From Cadophora sp. MPI-SDFR-AT-0126 (taxonomy: Eukaryota > Ascomycota > Leotiomycetes > Helotiales > Ploettnerulaceae), in contig JAGMVK010000005.1 of NCBI GenBank assembly GCA_020747065.1, forward strand, positions 1,860,001-1,924,000: DNA of 64,000 nucleotides. Direction: 5' to 3'. The notes under the pieces are model-generated. The model worked only from the letters and a program-made list of their open reading frames with translations. It did not search any database and was not told the DNA's origin. A program made the position numbers and the translations under genes. Each line of letters opens with the position of its first letter. Position 1 is the first letter of the stretch. This document shows, one piece after another, positions 23,801 through 38,085 of this stretch.

Positions 23801-26800
23801 GTCGTCCTTGTTGATACTGTGGACAATCTCGAGTTCAATTTGACTTTGGAAGTTATTCCCAGCCTTGGAAATATTGAGCTTAAAGCAAATTTCCAGCAGT
23901 CGTTATTTCCAGTATCTCAAATACGCACAATGTTGCTACAAGTCGAGCAGCTTACACGAGCTGTTATTGAGGATTCGAACACCTCGCTCGAGACAGTGTT
24001 CGGTTACCTCAACAAAAGCGTCCTATCGATTGCGAACGAGAAGCCTGATACGGAGTTGAAAGGTGGAACACTCTCAAGCTCAGTTGAGAATCTGGCAATC
24101 ACGGATCCGAACAAATCCGCTATCGAGTTTGCTACGTCGATCGAGGATGAAGAGATTGCCGTTGATAGTATATCATATTCGGAGCTCAACTCATATTCAA
24201 ATCAGATCGGAAACTATCTGCTTGAGGAGCACGGCGTGCTTCCTGACGAGCTCGTTTGCATATGCATGGAAAAATCCATCGATCTCTATGCATCCATTCT
24301 TGCGACAGCAAAAATTGGTGCCGGTTACCTTCCCCTTACTTCTGATATACCCCATGATCGACTGGAGCACATTCTACGAGAAGCCAAGATCAGGGTTGTC
24401 ATGGCACAATCGTCATCAAGACCTCTCCTAAAGCTTTTCAAATCCGTCAAAGTGTTCTACATAGATGAAGTCAGCGTTTCTTCGTTTTCACTCAGCAACA
24501 TACCTTCAAGATCCTCCCCAGATATGGTATCTTATTGTGTCTTCACCTCGGGAAGTACTGGGACACCCAAAGGAGTGTTAGTCACCCAAGGAAATCTCCT
24601 CAGCAACTTGGATGTTCTTCAAGAGCTCTACCCTACGACGAGAAATTCCCGATTCTTGCAGTCATGCTCTCAAGCATTCGATGTATCGGTTTTCGAAATA
24701 TTCTTTGCATGGAGAGTAGGAGGAACAATCTGCGCAGCCGTCAAGGATGTCCTTTTCAGAGATATTGAGAACGCTATCCGGTTATTCAAAGTGACCCATT
24801 TGAGCTTGACGCCTACAGTCGCGGCTTTGATAGATCCAAAGAAAGTTCCGAAAGTCGAGTTTCTAGTCACTGCCGGAGAAGGTGTGACATCCAAAGTGTT
24901 CAATGCTTGGGCAGATCAAGGCTTATGGCAAGGTTACGGCCCAAGCGAGACAACAAATATTTGCACTGTCAAGCCAAGAGTTTCGAAGTCAGATGCGATC
25001 AACAACATTGGCCCACCATTCAAGAACACTTCTGCTTTCGTGTTAGCTCCTGGACCAGGTTTTACCCTTGTCCCCAGGGGTGCCATCGGAGAGTTTTGTT
25101 TTGGTGGCTCGCAAGTCTTTCGTGGATACATGGACCGCAGTGAAGAGGCTGGCAAGATCATTGACCACCCAGATTATGGACGCTTGTACCGTAGTGGCGA
25201 TTTTGGACGCCTGATGCCAGATGGGTCCCTAGTCTTTACTGGACGGAAAGATGATCAGGTGAAGATTCGAGGACAAAGAGTCGAGCTTGGGGAGATCAAT
25301 AACATTATGCTGAGATCAGAACAAGTTGCAGACTGTGTCACAATGGTCGTTACCAAGGAAGAAGACAGTTCACAGCGATTGGTATGCTTCTGGACATCTG
25401 GTCGAGATGTTTCTGAGGACCTCACATTTCTGAAGCCCGACCCAAAGGTTGTTGCTAAGTTGTACAAGAGTCTAGACTCGGCTCTTCCAGCATACATGAT
25501 TCCTTCCGCTCTGGTTCCTATATCGTTCATGCCATCTACTACACAAGGCAAGATCGACAAGAGACTCCTGATTAAGCATTTCCAGAGCCTCGATGTCAGC
25601 TATCTCGATCAGACATTTCAAGCATCTAGATCTACAAGTGACCACGACTGGACAGAGATTGAGAAAGTCATTTCACAATGTGTTTCCGAAGTGGCTCGAG
25701 TACCAGTGAGCGAAATTGGTCCCGATACATCTTTCTTCAACCTTGGCATCGACTCGATATCCGCGATTCAGCTGTCCAAAGCCCTCGCCAAGCAAACACC
25801 ACGTCGAGTGAACATATCAGACATCTTGAAATATCCTTCTGTTGTCAGGCTGGCAGAGAAAATTGGTTCCCAGAGCGATAGAATAAACGCAAGTGAAGGC
25901 TCTGCCACTGGCAAGTGGGACTTTGGATTCGATCAGCAATTCATCGAGTTGACGATGAGAAATTTCAGAGGTGCCGGCAAGACTGTGCAAAGTATTCTTC
26001 CATGCACACCGCTCCAAGAAGCCATACTATCAGCAGCAGAAGCTTCAGCTGAAAAGCTGTACGACAACAGCGTTACTTTCGACGTTCGGGGCGACATTAC
26101 GAAGCTGGAACGATGCTGGCAGGAAATGGTACGACGACACGAAATCCTGCGGACATGTTTCGTGAGCACCGATATGAAGCGATACTCGTTCATACAGGTT
26201 ATTCTTGAAAATTATGATCTGAAGTTTGCCTTGGTGTCTTCCATCAAGGACAAAATGCTGCAGAAGGAATTCAAGCCACCGTACTCTCTGAAGCTTGTCA
26301 AATCATCAAAGAGTACACAGCTTCTCATTACGATGCATCACGCTCTTTACGACGGAGTTGCTCTTGCAGTGCTCTATGAGGAGGTTGAGAGATTGTACCA
26401 CGGTGATGATATCCCGACTGCCGTACCATTTGCTCCGTTCTTGAGATCCATGGCATCTTTGGATATGGACGAGGCCGATCAGTTCTGGAACTCCAAATTA
26501 CGTGACTGCGGCTTCCCAAAGCTCAACGACATTGAAAGCATCCCAAAACCTCTCAAAAACGAGATTCATAGTCGGATTCAGCGAATTAGTGGCAAATGTT
26601 CTCTCAGTTGGGTTGAAGAGAGCATCCGGAAACACAGCACTTCTCTCTTAGCAGCATGTCACACAGCCTGGGCGGCAGTTCTGGCAGAACAACTTCATGA
26701 GACTGATGTCTGTTTCGGAAACATCGTCAGCGGCCGAACTATACCCATAGATGGAATCGAGCGTCTCGTCGCACCCTGCTTCAACACCATCCCTTCCCGG

Positions 26801-29800
26801 CTGCAGAACATCCACCAGCTCTCTTATCTCGAGGCCTTTCGGAAATTTCAAACGTTCAACGCCGACTCCCTTCCTTTTCAATTGACACCATTGCGCCGCA
26901 TCCAGTCCAAACTCAGCCCCGGTGGCTCTCGCCTTTTCGATACCCTTTTCATTTTACAGCAACCACCACGAGATCTCGATTCGTCCATCTGGACGATTAC
27001 AGACGACAATGGTGCTATGGATTTTCCTCTCGTTTGTGAAGTCGTACCCAAGCATAGCGGTGATACCCTTGAGATTATGTTGTATTCGTACACCTCTTTT
27101 TTTTCGGCAGAAGATGCACATACTATCCTGGAAGCTTTCGATGCAAATCTTCGTGCCGCGCTGGAAAACCCACGTAGTCAGATTCTTTCTACTAATGTGA
27201 AAGACGAGATCGTCGCAAAGGTGGACAGCCAAAAACAGTCGAAGTCAGAAGACTCGAAGCTGGAAGCCTCATCGCAACCTTTTTCGCCAGAGGAGTTGAA
27301 TTTACGAGACGTCCTTTCAAGGTTCACGGACGTACCTCCAGAGAATATCACAAGAGACATGAGCATCTTCAGGCTTGGTCTCGACAGTATCAGCACAGTA
27401 CAGGTCGCGACTAGCCTCCGAAAACTGGGCCACAAGGTTCTCGCTAGCGACATTCTAGAAAACCCAACCATTGCTCAACTGAACACGTTCTTGTCTGGCT
27501 CTAAGGACGATGTTGGTGAGACAGCGGAATACGACTTTGACGCATTTGATAAGCAGTATCGAGAAGTTGTCTGCTCGAAGATTGGCTTAGCGCCAGCGAA
27601 GGTCGAGGCAGTGCTCCCTTGCACACCTGTTCAGAAAGGCATGCTCGCCCAGACACTGCATTCTGAAGGTCTTGAGTACGTGAATAGTGTCTGGTTCCAG
27701 CTTCCTAACGAAGTGTCTACAGTGCTGCTCCAGAATGCTTGGCGCACTGCGTGTGAAAACAACGAGATGCTCCGAACGATCTTTGTTTCGATGGAGGACC
27801 CAAAGCATCCATTCGTGATGGTCGTTCAAACAAAAGCGGAATATCAAATGCCTTGGTATGAGAGTGGCAACTCACCTAACACTTCCAATGCAGAAGACAC
27901 ATTTAAAGAGCCATGGAGTTTAAGTCTCTGCAAAGAAAATGGTGCCAATCTCCTACGATTTACAGCACACCACGCTCTCTACGATGCTCAGTCAATCCAA
28001 ATGCTTCTGTCAGAAATCGCGAACACATTCGCAAACCAGTCTTCAACTCCTCGCCCTCCAGTGGCGCCACTTCTAGGTGCGATACTTCAGGAATCTCAAC
28101 AGAATCTTGATGAGAAGAAAATATTCTGGGAGAAAGAGGAGAATAAGATCATTGTTAATCGCTTCCCCGACCTCACCCCTCTTCGTGTGTCGGACACGAC
28201 CAGCGCAGTCAAGGAGATTACCTCACAATCGACCTCTTCTAGGCTTGAGGAATTATGTCGCAGCAGTGGAGTCACCGTTCAAGCAGCGACTCAGGCAACA
28301 TGGGCTAGACTTCTCTCCTTTTATATTGGCGAGACCTCCACCACATTCGGAATGACCCTGTCAGGACGGTCAATTCGTGAGAATGGCAACCACATTGCGT
28401 TCCCTAGCATCGTCACTCTTCCGGTTAGATGTGTCATCTCCGGGACCAATGCAGAGCTGCTATCGCGAACCATGAACTCAAATGCACTGCTCCACAAGCA
28501 TCAATTCACGCCCCTCACTTCTATTCAAAAATGGGGTGGGTATCCGGAAGGCAAGATCTTTGATACTCTCTTCGCATATCAGAAACTTCCAGCTGTTGAC
28601 GACGAAGTAAACATGCCGTGGGAAATCATGAAAGAAGAAGCATCTGTGGATTATGCCGTCTCCCTCGAAGTTCAGCCTACGAGTAATGACGAGGTGACGC
28701 TTCGATTAACATTTAGAATAGACCTCGTCCCCACCGAACATGCTGGCCTGCTTCTGCAGCAGTACGACACATTACTCCTCGATATACTTGAAAATCCCCA
28801 AAATCCATGTGACGTGGCTCCAGGCACATCGAAGTCGCTTTTATCCATCACAGCTGCGGAGGAAAGTTCACTGCCTGGCCCGGTCACACTTCTTCATCAA
28901 TTCGTCGAATTGGGAGCCCGCAACTTTCCTGACAGAAAAGCCCTGGAGTTTGCTACAAACCTTGACCCGAATGCCTTCAAGAGCACATCATGGACGTACA
29001 GTCAGCTCGACCTGGAAGCAAACAAAATCGCCAACAAGCTTTTGAACCGTGGCGTCAAGCCTGGACAGATGATTGCAATTTGCTTCGACAAGTGTGCCGA
29101 GGCATCTTTCACTATTATCGGCATTTTGAAAGCTGGATGTGCATATGTTGCACTCGATCCAAATGCACCGGGAGACCGATTGAAATTCATTGTGGAAGAC
29201 TCTGGAGCCAACTTGGTGGTTACTGCTGGTAAGCCTGGTCAAAATTTGAAGGATTTGCTAGATGTCGAGATCATCAAACTAGACTCCCGAGACGTTCTGG
29301 CCAACTATTCGTCCGAGCAGCCAAAATTGTCTCGCGCGATCACACCGGAAGATGTTTCGTATTGTTTGTATACCTCGGGAACCACTGGTACTCCAAAGGG
29401 CTGCTTGATCACTCACGAGAACACCGTCCAATTCATGCTCGCATTCTCCTGCCTCTTCGCTGGTCACTGGGACGAGACCTCTAAATATTTACAATTCGCC
29501 TCATTTCACTTCGACGTCAGCGTCATGGAACAGTTCTGGAGTTGGAGTGTCGGCATCTGTGTTGCATCAGCTCCACGGGATCTGATATTCGAAGACATCA
29601 CGGGCGCAATACAACAATTGAGAATTACTCACATCGATCTCACTCCCAGTCTTGCTCGGCTAATTCATCCAAATGATGTACCTACACTGTGTAAAGGAGC
29701 TTTCATTACAGGTGGAGAACAACTTAAGCAAGAGATTCTGGATGTCTGGGGCGAGTATGCGTGTATTTACAATGGCTACGGTCCAACCGAGGCGACTATT

Positions 29801-32800
29801 GGTTGCACGATGTACCCTCGCGTCCCGAAGAACGGTAAACCTTCTAATATCGGACCTGCATACATCAACGTAGGAACTTACGTTCTCAAACCCGGCACTG
29901 AGCTCCCGGTCTTACGTGGTGCTATTGGTGAACTGTGTGTCTCTGGCAAGCTCGTGGGAAAGGGCTACCTCAATCGTCCAGATCTAACCGAAGAACGCTT
30001 CCCAACCCTGAAGTCCTTTAACGAGCGCGCGTATCGGACAGGAGACCTCGTCCGCATCCTCCACGACGGAAGTTTCATATTCCTCGGCCGAGCCGACGAC
30101 CAAGTCAAGCTGCGTGGCCAACGTCTCGAACTTAGCGAAATCAACGAAGTCATCAAGAGAGGCGTCGACGGGATCGACGAGGTCGTCACTCTGGTGCTCA
30201 AACACAGCACCCAGCAGAAAGAGCAGCTGGTCACATTCTTCGTTGCGAAATCACATTCTGACAATGAGAGCGCATCAATATCAGTAATGAGAGATGCTTG
30301 CAAGTCTCGCCTGCCTGGATACATGGTTCCCACCCATTTCATTCCGATCAAAGCCCTACCGCTTAACGCAAACAACAAAGCTGATTCCAAACAACTCGCG
30401 GCGATCTACAACGAACTCAAAGTGGAGGATCTACAAAGATTGAGCCAAGCAGGTCAAGACCTCACAACGTGGACCGAGAGCGAGAAACAAGTGCTCAACA
30501 TCATCGGCAAAGCTCTGCAGATCGATGCCACGGCTCTGACAAGTGGTACGACTATCTTTGAGCTGGGAGTCGATTCCATTTCCATCATTGGGTTCGCTCG
30601 CTCTCTGCAAAACGCAGGTTTGGACAATGCCAAGCTTTCTGTGGTCAAGAATAATCCCTCAATGAAAAGCCTCGTCCGAGCTCTACTTGAGGTCGGTAAG
30701 GCTGGCACAGGAAGAGAAAATGCCTACGTTGAAGCAGCACAGAGTATGGTTGCATTTGAACAGAGACATATGGTGTCTGTTTGTGAAGAGTTGGAGGTCG
30801 AGAGTGTCGAGGTTGAGAAGATCGTTCCTTGTACGCCGGTGCAAGAGGGAATGATCTACCGGTTCTTGGAAAGCGAAACTGCACTTTACTTCAACGAATT
30901 TGTGTTCAAACTTGATGAAGGAGTTGAAGTAGAGAGATTAAGGAGTGCGTGGAAGAGAGTTGTGGAAAGACTTGAGGTTTTGAGGTTGAAGTTCGTGGCT
31001 ACCAATGATGGATTTGCTCAAGTTGTATTGCGCAAAGGAGACAACTCTGCATACGTCCGCTCTGTCGGTTATAATTCGGAAGAGAAAGCCGCTGCTCTGA
31101 GAAGCCCTTATAGTCTCAATTTGGAAGGCCGCACCATGAGGCTACAGATATTCCACGGGCTTTATGATGGCAACAGTCTGACAATGCTACTACACCGTGT
31201 CGTAGACGAATATCACGAGCAGGAGTCGATCAAATATGGCCCCTCATTTACATCCTCACTCCCATATGGACCTCTCGCGAAGGTCCCAGGTGCAAAAGAA
31301 TTCTGGATATCACATCTCAGCGACTGGGCTTCAAGTCAATTGCGCGACGATCTTGAGTCAACAAATGATATCGTAGCAACCAGTACACTAGATAACCTCA
31401 CTGGTTTCGATTACCTACGAAAACGACTAGGTGTGACCCCTCAAGCCATAGTCCAAGCGGCCTGGATTTCCGTGCTCCAAACCATCGCCTCCCCAAACCT
31501 GACAATCGGCATCGTTACATCAGGTCGCGCCATTGACTTCGAGGGCGCGGATAAAGTCATCGGCCCACTCTTCAACACGGTTCCTTTCCATATCTCAATT
31601 CAGCCTGGCACTAAATCTTTCGAATTGATTACTGAATGCCACGATTTTAATATGCAGATGCAGGATTTTCAGCACACGCCACTAAAGGACATCCAAAGAT
31701 GGAGTGCTGCGAAGCCGGGACAGAGTCTAGTTGATACTTTGTTTGTGTTTCAGAGACCGGAGGAAGAAGATCAAGATTTTGCGAAAGGAGTGTGGAGGAA
31801 AGTCAGAGATGAGATGGTTGCTGATGTGAGTTGAGATTGAGCCTTGGAAGTGTAGAAGTGATGCTAACAACAAACAGTACCCCTTGGCTTTTGAGGCTAC
31901 GCTGAGTCCTGACAGCAGCAGACTTTCGTTGACCATTGTCGCTCAGGGCTCGGCCATTACACAGTCAGTGGCGGATGACCTTCTTCTGCAATTCGAGAAG
32001 GCGATGGTTGATATGCTCGGAAGCTTAGGAGAGAAAATCATCTCAAGCCTGGATCCAAGCGACTACAATGGCACAGAATTCCGAAACCAATCTGTAATAA
32101 CAAATAAACCCAGTAAGGACGATGCGCAAAACGGACCTTTTATATGGACAGAAGAAGCAAAGACCATCAGATCAGAGATCGCAACCCTAGCCAACGTGTC
32201 CGAAGATACCATTAAAGAAACATCCTCGATCTTCGAACTCGGATTAGATAGCATCGATGTCATCAAACTCGCTTCCCGGCTCAAAAGGCAAGGGATCGAA
32301 ATTCCTGTCAGCATCATTGTCAAAAGCCAGACCATTGCCAACATCGCCCTCAAGACCTCTTCCAAGAACAGTAGCCCAAGAGCTGAGACTGGACAGTTAT
32401 TGCCGCAGATGAGTCGAGATTTGACGAGATTTCTCAATAGCAAAGATAAACTTCCAAGAAACGCCGAGGCTATCTTGCCTGCTACGCCACTGCAGCAGAG
32501 TATGGTGAACGAGATGATCAATTCGGGGTATAAGCGATATTTCAACGTCGATGGTTTCGAGTTGAGTGAAGGCGTTGACTTGGAGAGGTTGAGAGAAGCG
32601 ATCAGATCTGTAGTTGAGCAGTCGCCTATTCTGAGGACGACATTTGTGGAGGTTGATGATCCGAAGGCTGCTGTGAGCTTTGCTCAGATAGTGCACAGTC
32701 CTGAGCAGCAATATAAGTGCATCCTGTCAGAGACTACTGTTTTGGGGGATGAACAAAGCTTCACAGACTTCATGAGCAGTTACGAAGCTCACTCCGCCAA

Positions 32801-35501
32801 GCTTGCAGCTGAGGATCAACAACTATTTCAAGCTCGCTTCATTGCGGCGGGGACCTCGAAATACTTGGTGATCACCATATCTCATGCTTTGTATGATGGA
32901 ACATCTCTCCGGTCGATACATGAGGACATTCAAAGAGCATACAATGGACAGGTATCGTCGCGTCCAGACTTCATGCCATTCCTAGAAGAGGTCTTCCAGT
33001 CCACCACAGAAGATGCCAAGAAGTTCTGGAGGACTACGTTATCGAACTTGCCTCCCGCAACATTCCCCCAGAAAGGGTCTCATGTTGAAGAGCCTCATTC
33101 GAGCACAAGATTGGAACAGCGATCTCGAGTAGCTCTCAAGGACATTGAAGCCCTGTGCAAGACAGCAAGAATCACCCTCCAAACACTTGGGCAAGCATGT
33201 TGGGCTCTCGTCCTCTCCCACCTTATGGGCCAGCTCGACATAGTTTTCGGATCCGTGCTCTCATGTCGCGACTCCGAGGAAGCCAGCTCCGTCATGTTCC
33301 CGCTAATGAACACAGTGGCCGTTCGTTCTGTCATCCATGGCAGCTTAGCCGATTTGCTGAGATACATGCAAGACATGAGCGACACGACCCGTCAATATCA
33401 ACATTTCCCCCTTGGTACTGCTCAAGCTTATGCGCTTGCAAACAGAAAAGCTTCAGTATCTTCTAAGAATACGACATTATTCGATACGCTGTTCATATAT
33501 CAAGGCCGCCGTCAGACAGTGGAGGAGGGCAAGCTCTACGAGTCCGTTTATGGCATTTCCGATGTTGAATTTCCAGTTTGTGTGGAGATGGAAATCGTGG
33601 ATGATGAATATCTCTCATGGACCACGGCTTGCAAAGCCATTGCTAGAGATGCAGAAGAGACGAAGGGTATTCTGGATGCTTTGGACCAAGTGCTGGAGAG
33701 GATCGTATCTGCTCCTGATACTCCAGCGATTGTTACTTCACAAGACGGTATTTCCGTGTGCGGATTGCCAAGCTTCAAGCCCAAGGAGGAACAGAAGAAG
33801 ACAATAATTCCTCGAGCAATTGATGATATTGACGCAATATGGACAAGCACCGAGCTCGCTATCCGACGTGCTCTTCAAACTCTATCTAATATCCCGGAAG
33901 ATGCGATCCGCAAGGACTCGACGATATTTCATCTCGGCCTCGACTCAATCTCCGTCCTCAAATTGCCAGCACTGCTAAAGACTTCTGGAATCAAGCTAAG
34001 CGTCTCGGACATTATGAGAGAGCAGACTGTGGCTGCGATGGCAAAAGCTGCTCAGACGTCCGTCTCAGAAGCGGAGACGTATCTTGATGAAGACCAAGTT
34101 ATCGCTGACGCCACTTCCGATCTTGATTTGGATGCCGAATTGGCCAGTCTTGAGGAAGAAGCTGGCGAAATTGACTACATCATGCCTGCTACAGCAGGAG
34201 AGCAGTATATGATTCGGCAGTGGCAAGTCTCGCAGGGTGCGATGTTCTACCAGACTTTTACATATACTCTGCAAGGCCCCATCGAGAACGGCAAGCTTGA
34301 AGAGGCTTGGAAGACTCTACTAGCGAGACACGATATCCTAAGAACAGGTTTCGTCGAAGTTCAGTCGAGGCTACTTCAGATTGTCTTCAAGAATCCACTG
34401 AACAGGGTGATCTACCAATCTCAAGGCACCTCAGCGATGACTCGACGGTCAAGCGGCGACCTTCGACTACCACCATTGAATCTAGTTGTTGAGATCACCG
34501 GTGACTCGGAAGTGGCTGTCCAGCTCGTTCTTCACCATGCTCTGTACGACGGCGTCAGTCTTCCTATTCTCATCAATGAGTTACAAGCTCTCTACCGTGG
34601 AATAAGATTAGAACCGCCAAGTCTCGAGTTCAAAAATTTCGTCGCTCAGTCACTATCGGCTGTACCCTTATCAGCCACTCAAGAGAAATGGACGGCCTAC
34701 CTCGGCAGTAATTCAACGCCCAAGACTCCTCTCAGCGCGCTCACAGGCACAAAGCGAACCGAAGTCTTCCATCCCTCCACACCCATCAAGTCACTCCGAA
34801 AGCTAGCTCAAGATACAGGCGTCAGCACCGATGCACTCTTCCTCGCAGCAATCTCGAAACTTCGTGCTCGTACCCTCCAACAGCAGAACGTCCAATCCCA
34901 AAATTCCGTCTCGCAAGTCGTCTTCGGCATCTACCTCGCAAATCGCGCACCCTTCGGCTCCGACCTGTCGTCACTCGCAGCGCCTACACTCAATCTCTTA
35001 CCAGTCTGCGTCCATACCCCACTGGAGCGTGGTGTAGAGGAGATTGCGAAGAATGTACAGAGTGACATCAGCAGGATCGGAAGTAAGGAGATGGTTTCTG
35101 CGAGCCTGGAGCAGATTTTTGAGTGGACGGGCGTCAGGGTTGATTGTTTCGTCAATATTCTGAGACCTGAGAATACCTCAAGATCACAAGGTGGAACTAT
35201 TGAGAATAAAGGAGCGTGGAGGCCAGTGCAAGATCTCGGTTCAAGAGCAGAGATCGTGGAGAATGAGCTGAATGAGGCGATGATGAAGAGGGATGCGAGA
35301 GATGGAGCGTATTTGGTGAGTTTATCGCAACATTTCATCGGGTTTGAAGATGGAAAACTAACCTTCCTGTAGCCCTCGGTAGATATTGAACTTCGATACC
35401 ACGGCGAAGAGATCGATATGGGGGTGTTTGCGCCGGAGGAGATGCTCTCGGTTGCTGGTGCCGAGAAGCTGATTGAGGATTTCATTGCATTTTGGAAATG
35501 A
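20861..35501 (+). CDS. Ferrichrome-type siderophore NRPS (SidC/NPS2-like)
   Basis: Exons 20861-31825, 31878-35315 and 35373-35501; 4843 residues. Domains, rough residues: A1 25-525, T1 545-610, C1 640-1050, A2 1070-1575, T2 1600-1670, C2 1710-2110, T3 2145-2215, C3 2250-2650, A3 2675-3180, T4 3200-3270, C4 3320-3730, T5 3750-3815, C5 3850-4270, T6 4310-4380, C6 4420-4843. The three A domains keep SGSSGTPKG, SGSTGTPKG and SGTTGTPKG. All six T domains keep the attachment Ser in GLDS, GIDS or GVDS. All six C domains keep the second His and Asp of HHxxxDG; C4 reads FHGLYDG, C5 SHALYDG and C3 HHALYDA. There is no thioesterase; the last C domain would release and cyclise. Three A domains serving six T-C units fit an iterative hexapeptide such as ferricrocin. 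Which A domain loads acyl-hydroxyornithine cannot be read by eye. A second ATG at 20879 is possible. Confidence 0.95.
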
Positions 35502-36313
35502 ATATGAGAGATATTGGGAGTGGCCAGGTAATGGAAAATGAGCTAGATTGCACATTATTTTTCAGAATGTTTGGTTGTTTATATTGCATTGGGGATTTCG
35601 CGAGGTTCTCATTTTGTTTACTCAGTTGCATTTTCGTCTAATGGCGTACATGGAATTAGCAATAGCATCATATTTATTTTACTCACAGAATTCTCGGATA
35701 GTTCAATTCTTCGTGAATACTTTGTTCTTCATAATCCACCACACCAATGGCTTCTCATCCAGTCGAAATTTCAAAGCCCACCATCGGCGTCTCGGCTAAC
35801 CCCCTCGGCAAAGGACTCGGCACCCCTTTCATTGGCCTCGTTTGGCCCGAATCCTTGTCTTCGGCAAAACGCCCCTAATTCGCGGGGTACATCCCGCTCT
35901 CAACACCACAAAGCTTGAAGATCAACACTGTGAGGTCGGCGGCGCTGCTTGGCCATCCCCAGCATCCTCTCCCGCACCATTTTCATAGGATGCCACTGGA
36001 ACTGTCACCTTGGCAGGTTGACATCACGATGGTTTTGACGACTCTTGACTGGTTTGAATATGATGTTTGAGGTGCGTGTGGAGCTCCACGTACGATATCC
36101 CAAGAGGATGGGACGAGATCGTATGTAGGATCTTGTGTCTGCTTGTGGGGTAGCTTGTTTATCCTTGTTCACATGCTTCGTTGCGATTATTCATCTTGGC
36201 TACGCATAAAGCAAGGCTTGTTTCCCCTCCCTGCTGCTCTGCTTCTGCTGTTTGTCCGAACTGGAAGTATTCCTCAAGTTCGATCAGAGTGACTCCAGGT
36301 AAAACAGGTCACC
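35502..36313. other. Intergenic, NRPS 3' end to MFS promoter
   Basis: About 0.8 kb. It contains a 43-codon ATG frame at 35746 and overlapping short frames, none with a recognisable product or splice support. Confidence 0.45.
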
Positions 36314-38085
36314 ATGGCCAATCCACGCGCATCTCACGGCAGCGACTCCCCCACCACTCTCACATCACCCACCTACGACTCCGAGGAAAAGAAACCCAAT
36401 ACCCTCTTCCAGGACGAGGATCCCACTGTCAATACAGCGGCACACAACAGAAAAGGCTCTCATGATCCGAACTGGGATGGCCACGATGTTGATTTCAGCC
36501 ATGTCGACGAGAAGAAAGTGTTGCGCAAGATGGATATTCGACTCTTGCCTATGCTGGCACTGCTGTATTTGTTGAGTTTCCTGGATAGAGGCAATATTGG
36601 GAATGCGAAGATTGAGGGGTTGACAGAGACCTTGAATATGAGTGGCCCACAGTATAATTGGTGTCTGACGGTGTTCTTCTTTACGTATTGTGCGTTTGAG
36701 GTGCCCAGTAACTTGCTGTAAGTCTTGATGTTCAGTCCCGTGTCGCTGTCTTCGGATCTGGCTTGCCAGGAATTCTGGCTAACATTCGAGCAACAGGCTG
36801 AAGAAACTCCGTCCTTCGATATGGCTTCCCACCATCATGGTAGCCTGGGGCATCGTCATGACGCTGATGGGCATCGTCCAGTCATATCATGGCCTCTTGA
36901 TCGCACGCATTTTCCTGGGTGTCACCGAAGCAGGTCTCTTCCCTGGTGTAGCGTACTACATAACCATGTGGTACTGTCGACACGAAGCCCAACTTCGACA
37001 AGCGCTGTTTTTCAGTGCTGCCAGTATCGCGGGCGCGTTCTCGGGACTGCTTGCTTTTGCAATTGCGAAGATGGATGGTGGTGGGGGTTTGGAGGGCTGG
37101 AGATGGATGTGAGTTTTAGTTCCCTGTTTGAAAGTAGTGTAGCTGATTATGGGCTTAGTTTCATCCTTGAAGGCATCGCTACTGTCCTCGTTGCTGTTCT
37201 AGCGTACTTCACCTTATACGATTTCCCAGATACAGCATCGTTCCTCACAATCGAAGAACGAGCCTGGGTCGTTCATAGACTCAAGTATCAGGGATCGAAA
37301 GGTTCGGGGCAAATGGTTGCCGAAAGTGAGAGGTTCAAATGGAAGCATGTCAAAGCGGCTTTCAGTGACTGGCAGATCTACGTTGCTTTATGGGTGCGCT
37401 CCCTCTTCATTTCATGCTTTTAGGAATCTTACTGATTTTGACTTAGATGTACTGGGGAATTGTGTGTCCACTATATGGAATCTCACTCTTCCTACCATCC
37501 ATCATCAGAGAACTCGGCTACACATCCAGCACCGCCCAACTTCTCACCGTACCAATCTACATCACCGCAGCCTGCATCACCATCGTCGTAGCCTACTTCT
37601 CCGACAAATCCAAATCCGGCCGTGCGCCCTATATTTTCCTCCCCATGTGCGCAATTCTGATCGGCTTCATAATCGCCATCTCCGCCTCTGCAGTCGGCGG
37701 ACTTCCCGGCCTCGTATACGCAGGAGTGTTCATCGCAACCTGTGGAATCTATCCAGCGTTTCCCGGAAACATCACTTGGATGTCCAACAATCTCGCGGGC
37801 AGTTACAAGCGCTCTGCTGGTATGGCGATTCATATCGGTGCGGGTAATTTGGCTGGGGCTATGGCGAGTAATTTCTATCGTTCGAACGATGCGCCGAAGT
37901 ACTTGCTTGGACACGGATTGGAGATTGGGTTTGTGAGTGTCGGGTTGGTGGCGGTTGTTGTGTTGAGGACGAGCTATAAGAGGATTAATGATAAGAGGGA
38001 GAGGGAGGGGAATGAGGCTGGTCATAGTCTCAAGGAGATGAGTGAGATGGGTGATAGAGCGCCTACTTTTAGATACATGCTCTAA
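36314..38085 (+). CDS. MFS permease, anion:cation symporter (Dal5/Tna1-like) family
   Basis: Exons 36314-36717, 36797-37108, 37159-37393 and 37447-38085, all in phase, 529 residues. After a ~75-residue hydrophilic N-terminus comes the ACS signature: RKMDIRLLPML, LLYLLSFLDRGNIGNAKIEGL (first membrane helix), then GPQYNWCLTVFFFTYCAFEVPSN. About 12 hydrophobic segments can be seen, split by the usual central loop (DFPDTASFL, FSDWQIYV). The family imports small organic anions such as allantoate, nicotinate, vitamins and dipeptides through the plasma membrane. The substrate cannot be assigned from sequence. It lies downstream of the NRPS, but its promoter gap has no SreA-type motif, so membership of the siderophore cluster is unlikely. 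Confidence 0.88.

Noticed and set aside
20861..35501. C4 and C5 of the NRPS as dead condensation domains
   Set aside because: Only the first His of HHxxxDG is replaced; the second His and the Asp that matter most are retained.
35746..35880. ATG frame of 43 codons downstream of the NRPS, with a possible continuation in another frame (VFGKTPLIRGVHP)
   Set aside because: Too short, needs a frameshift to extend, and matches no family I recognise.
36725..37423. 232-residue plus-strand frame overlapping the MFS gene
   Set aside because: It runs through two introns of the permease in a different frame and lacks membrane helices; it is a shadow.
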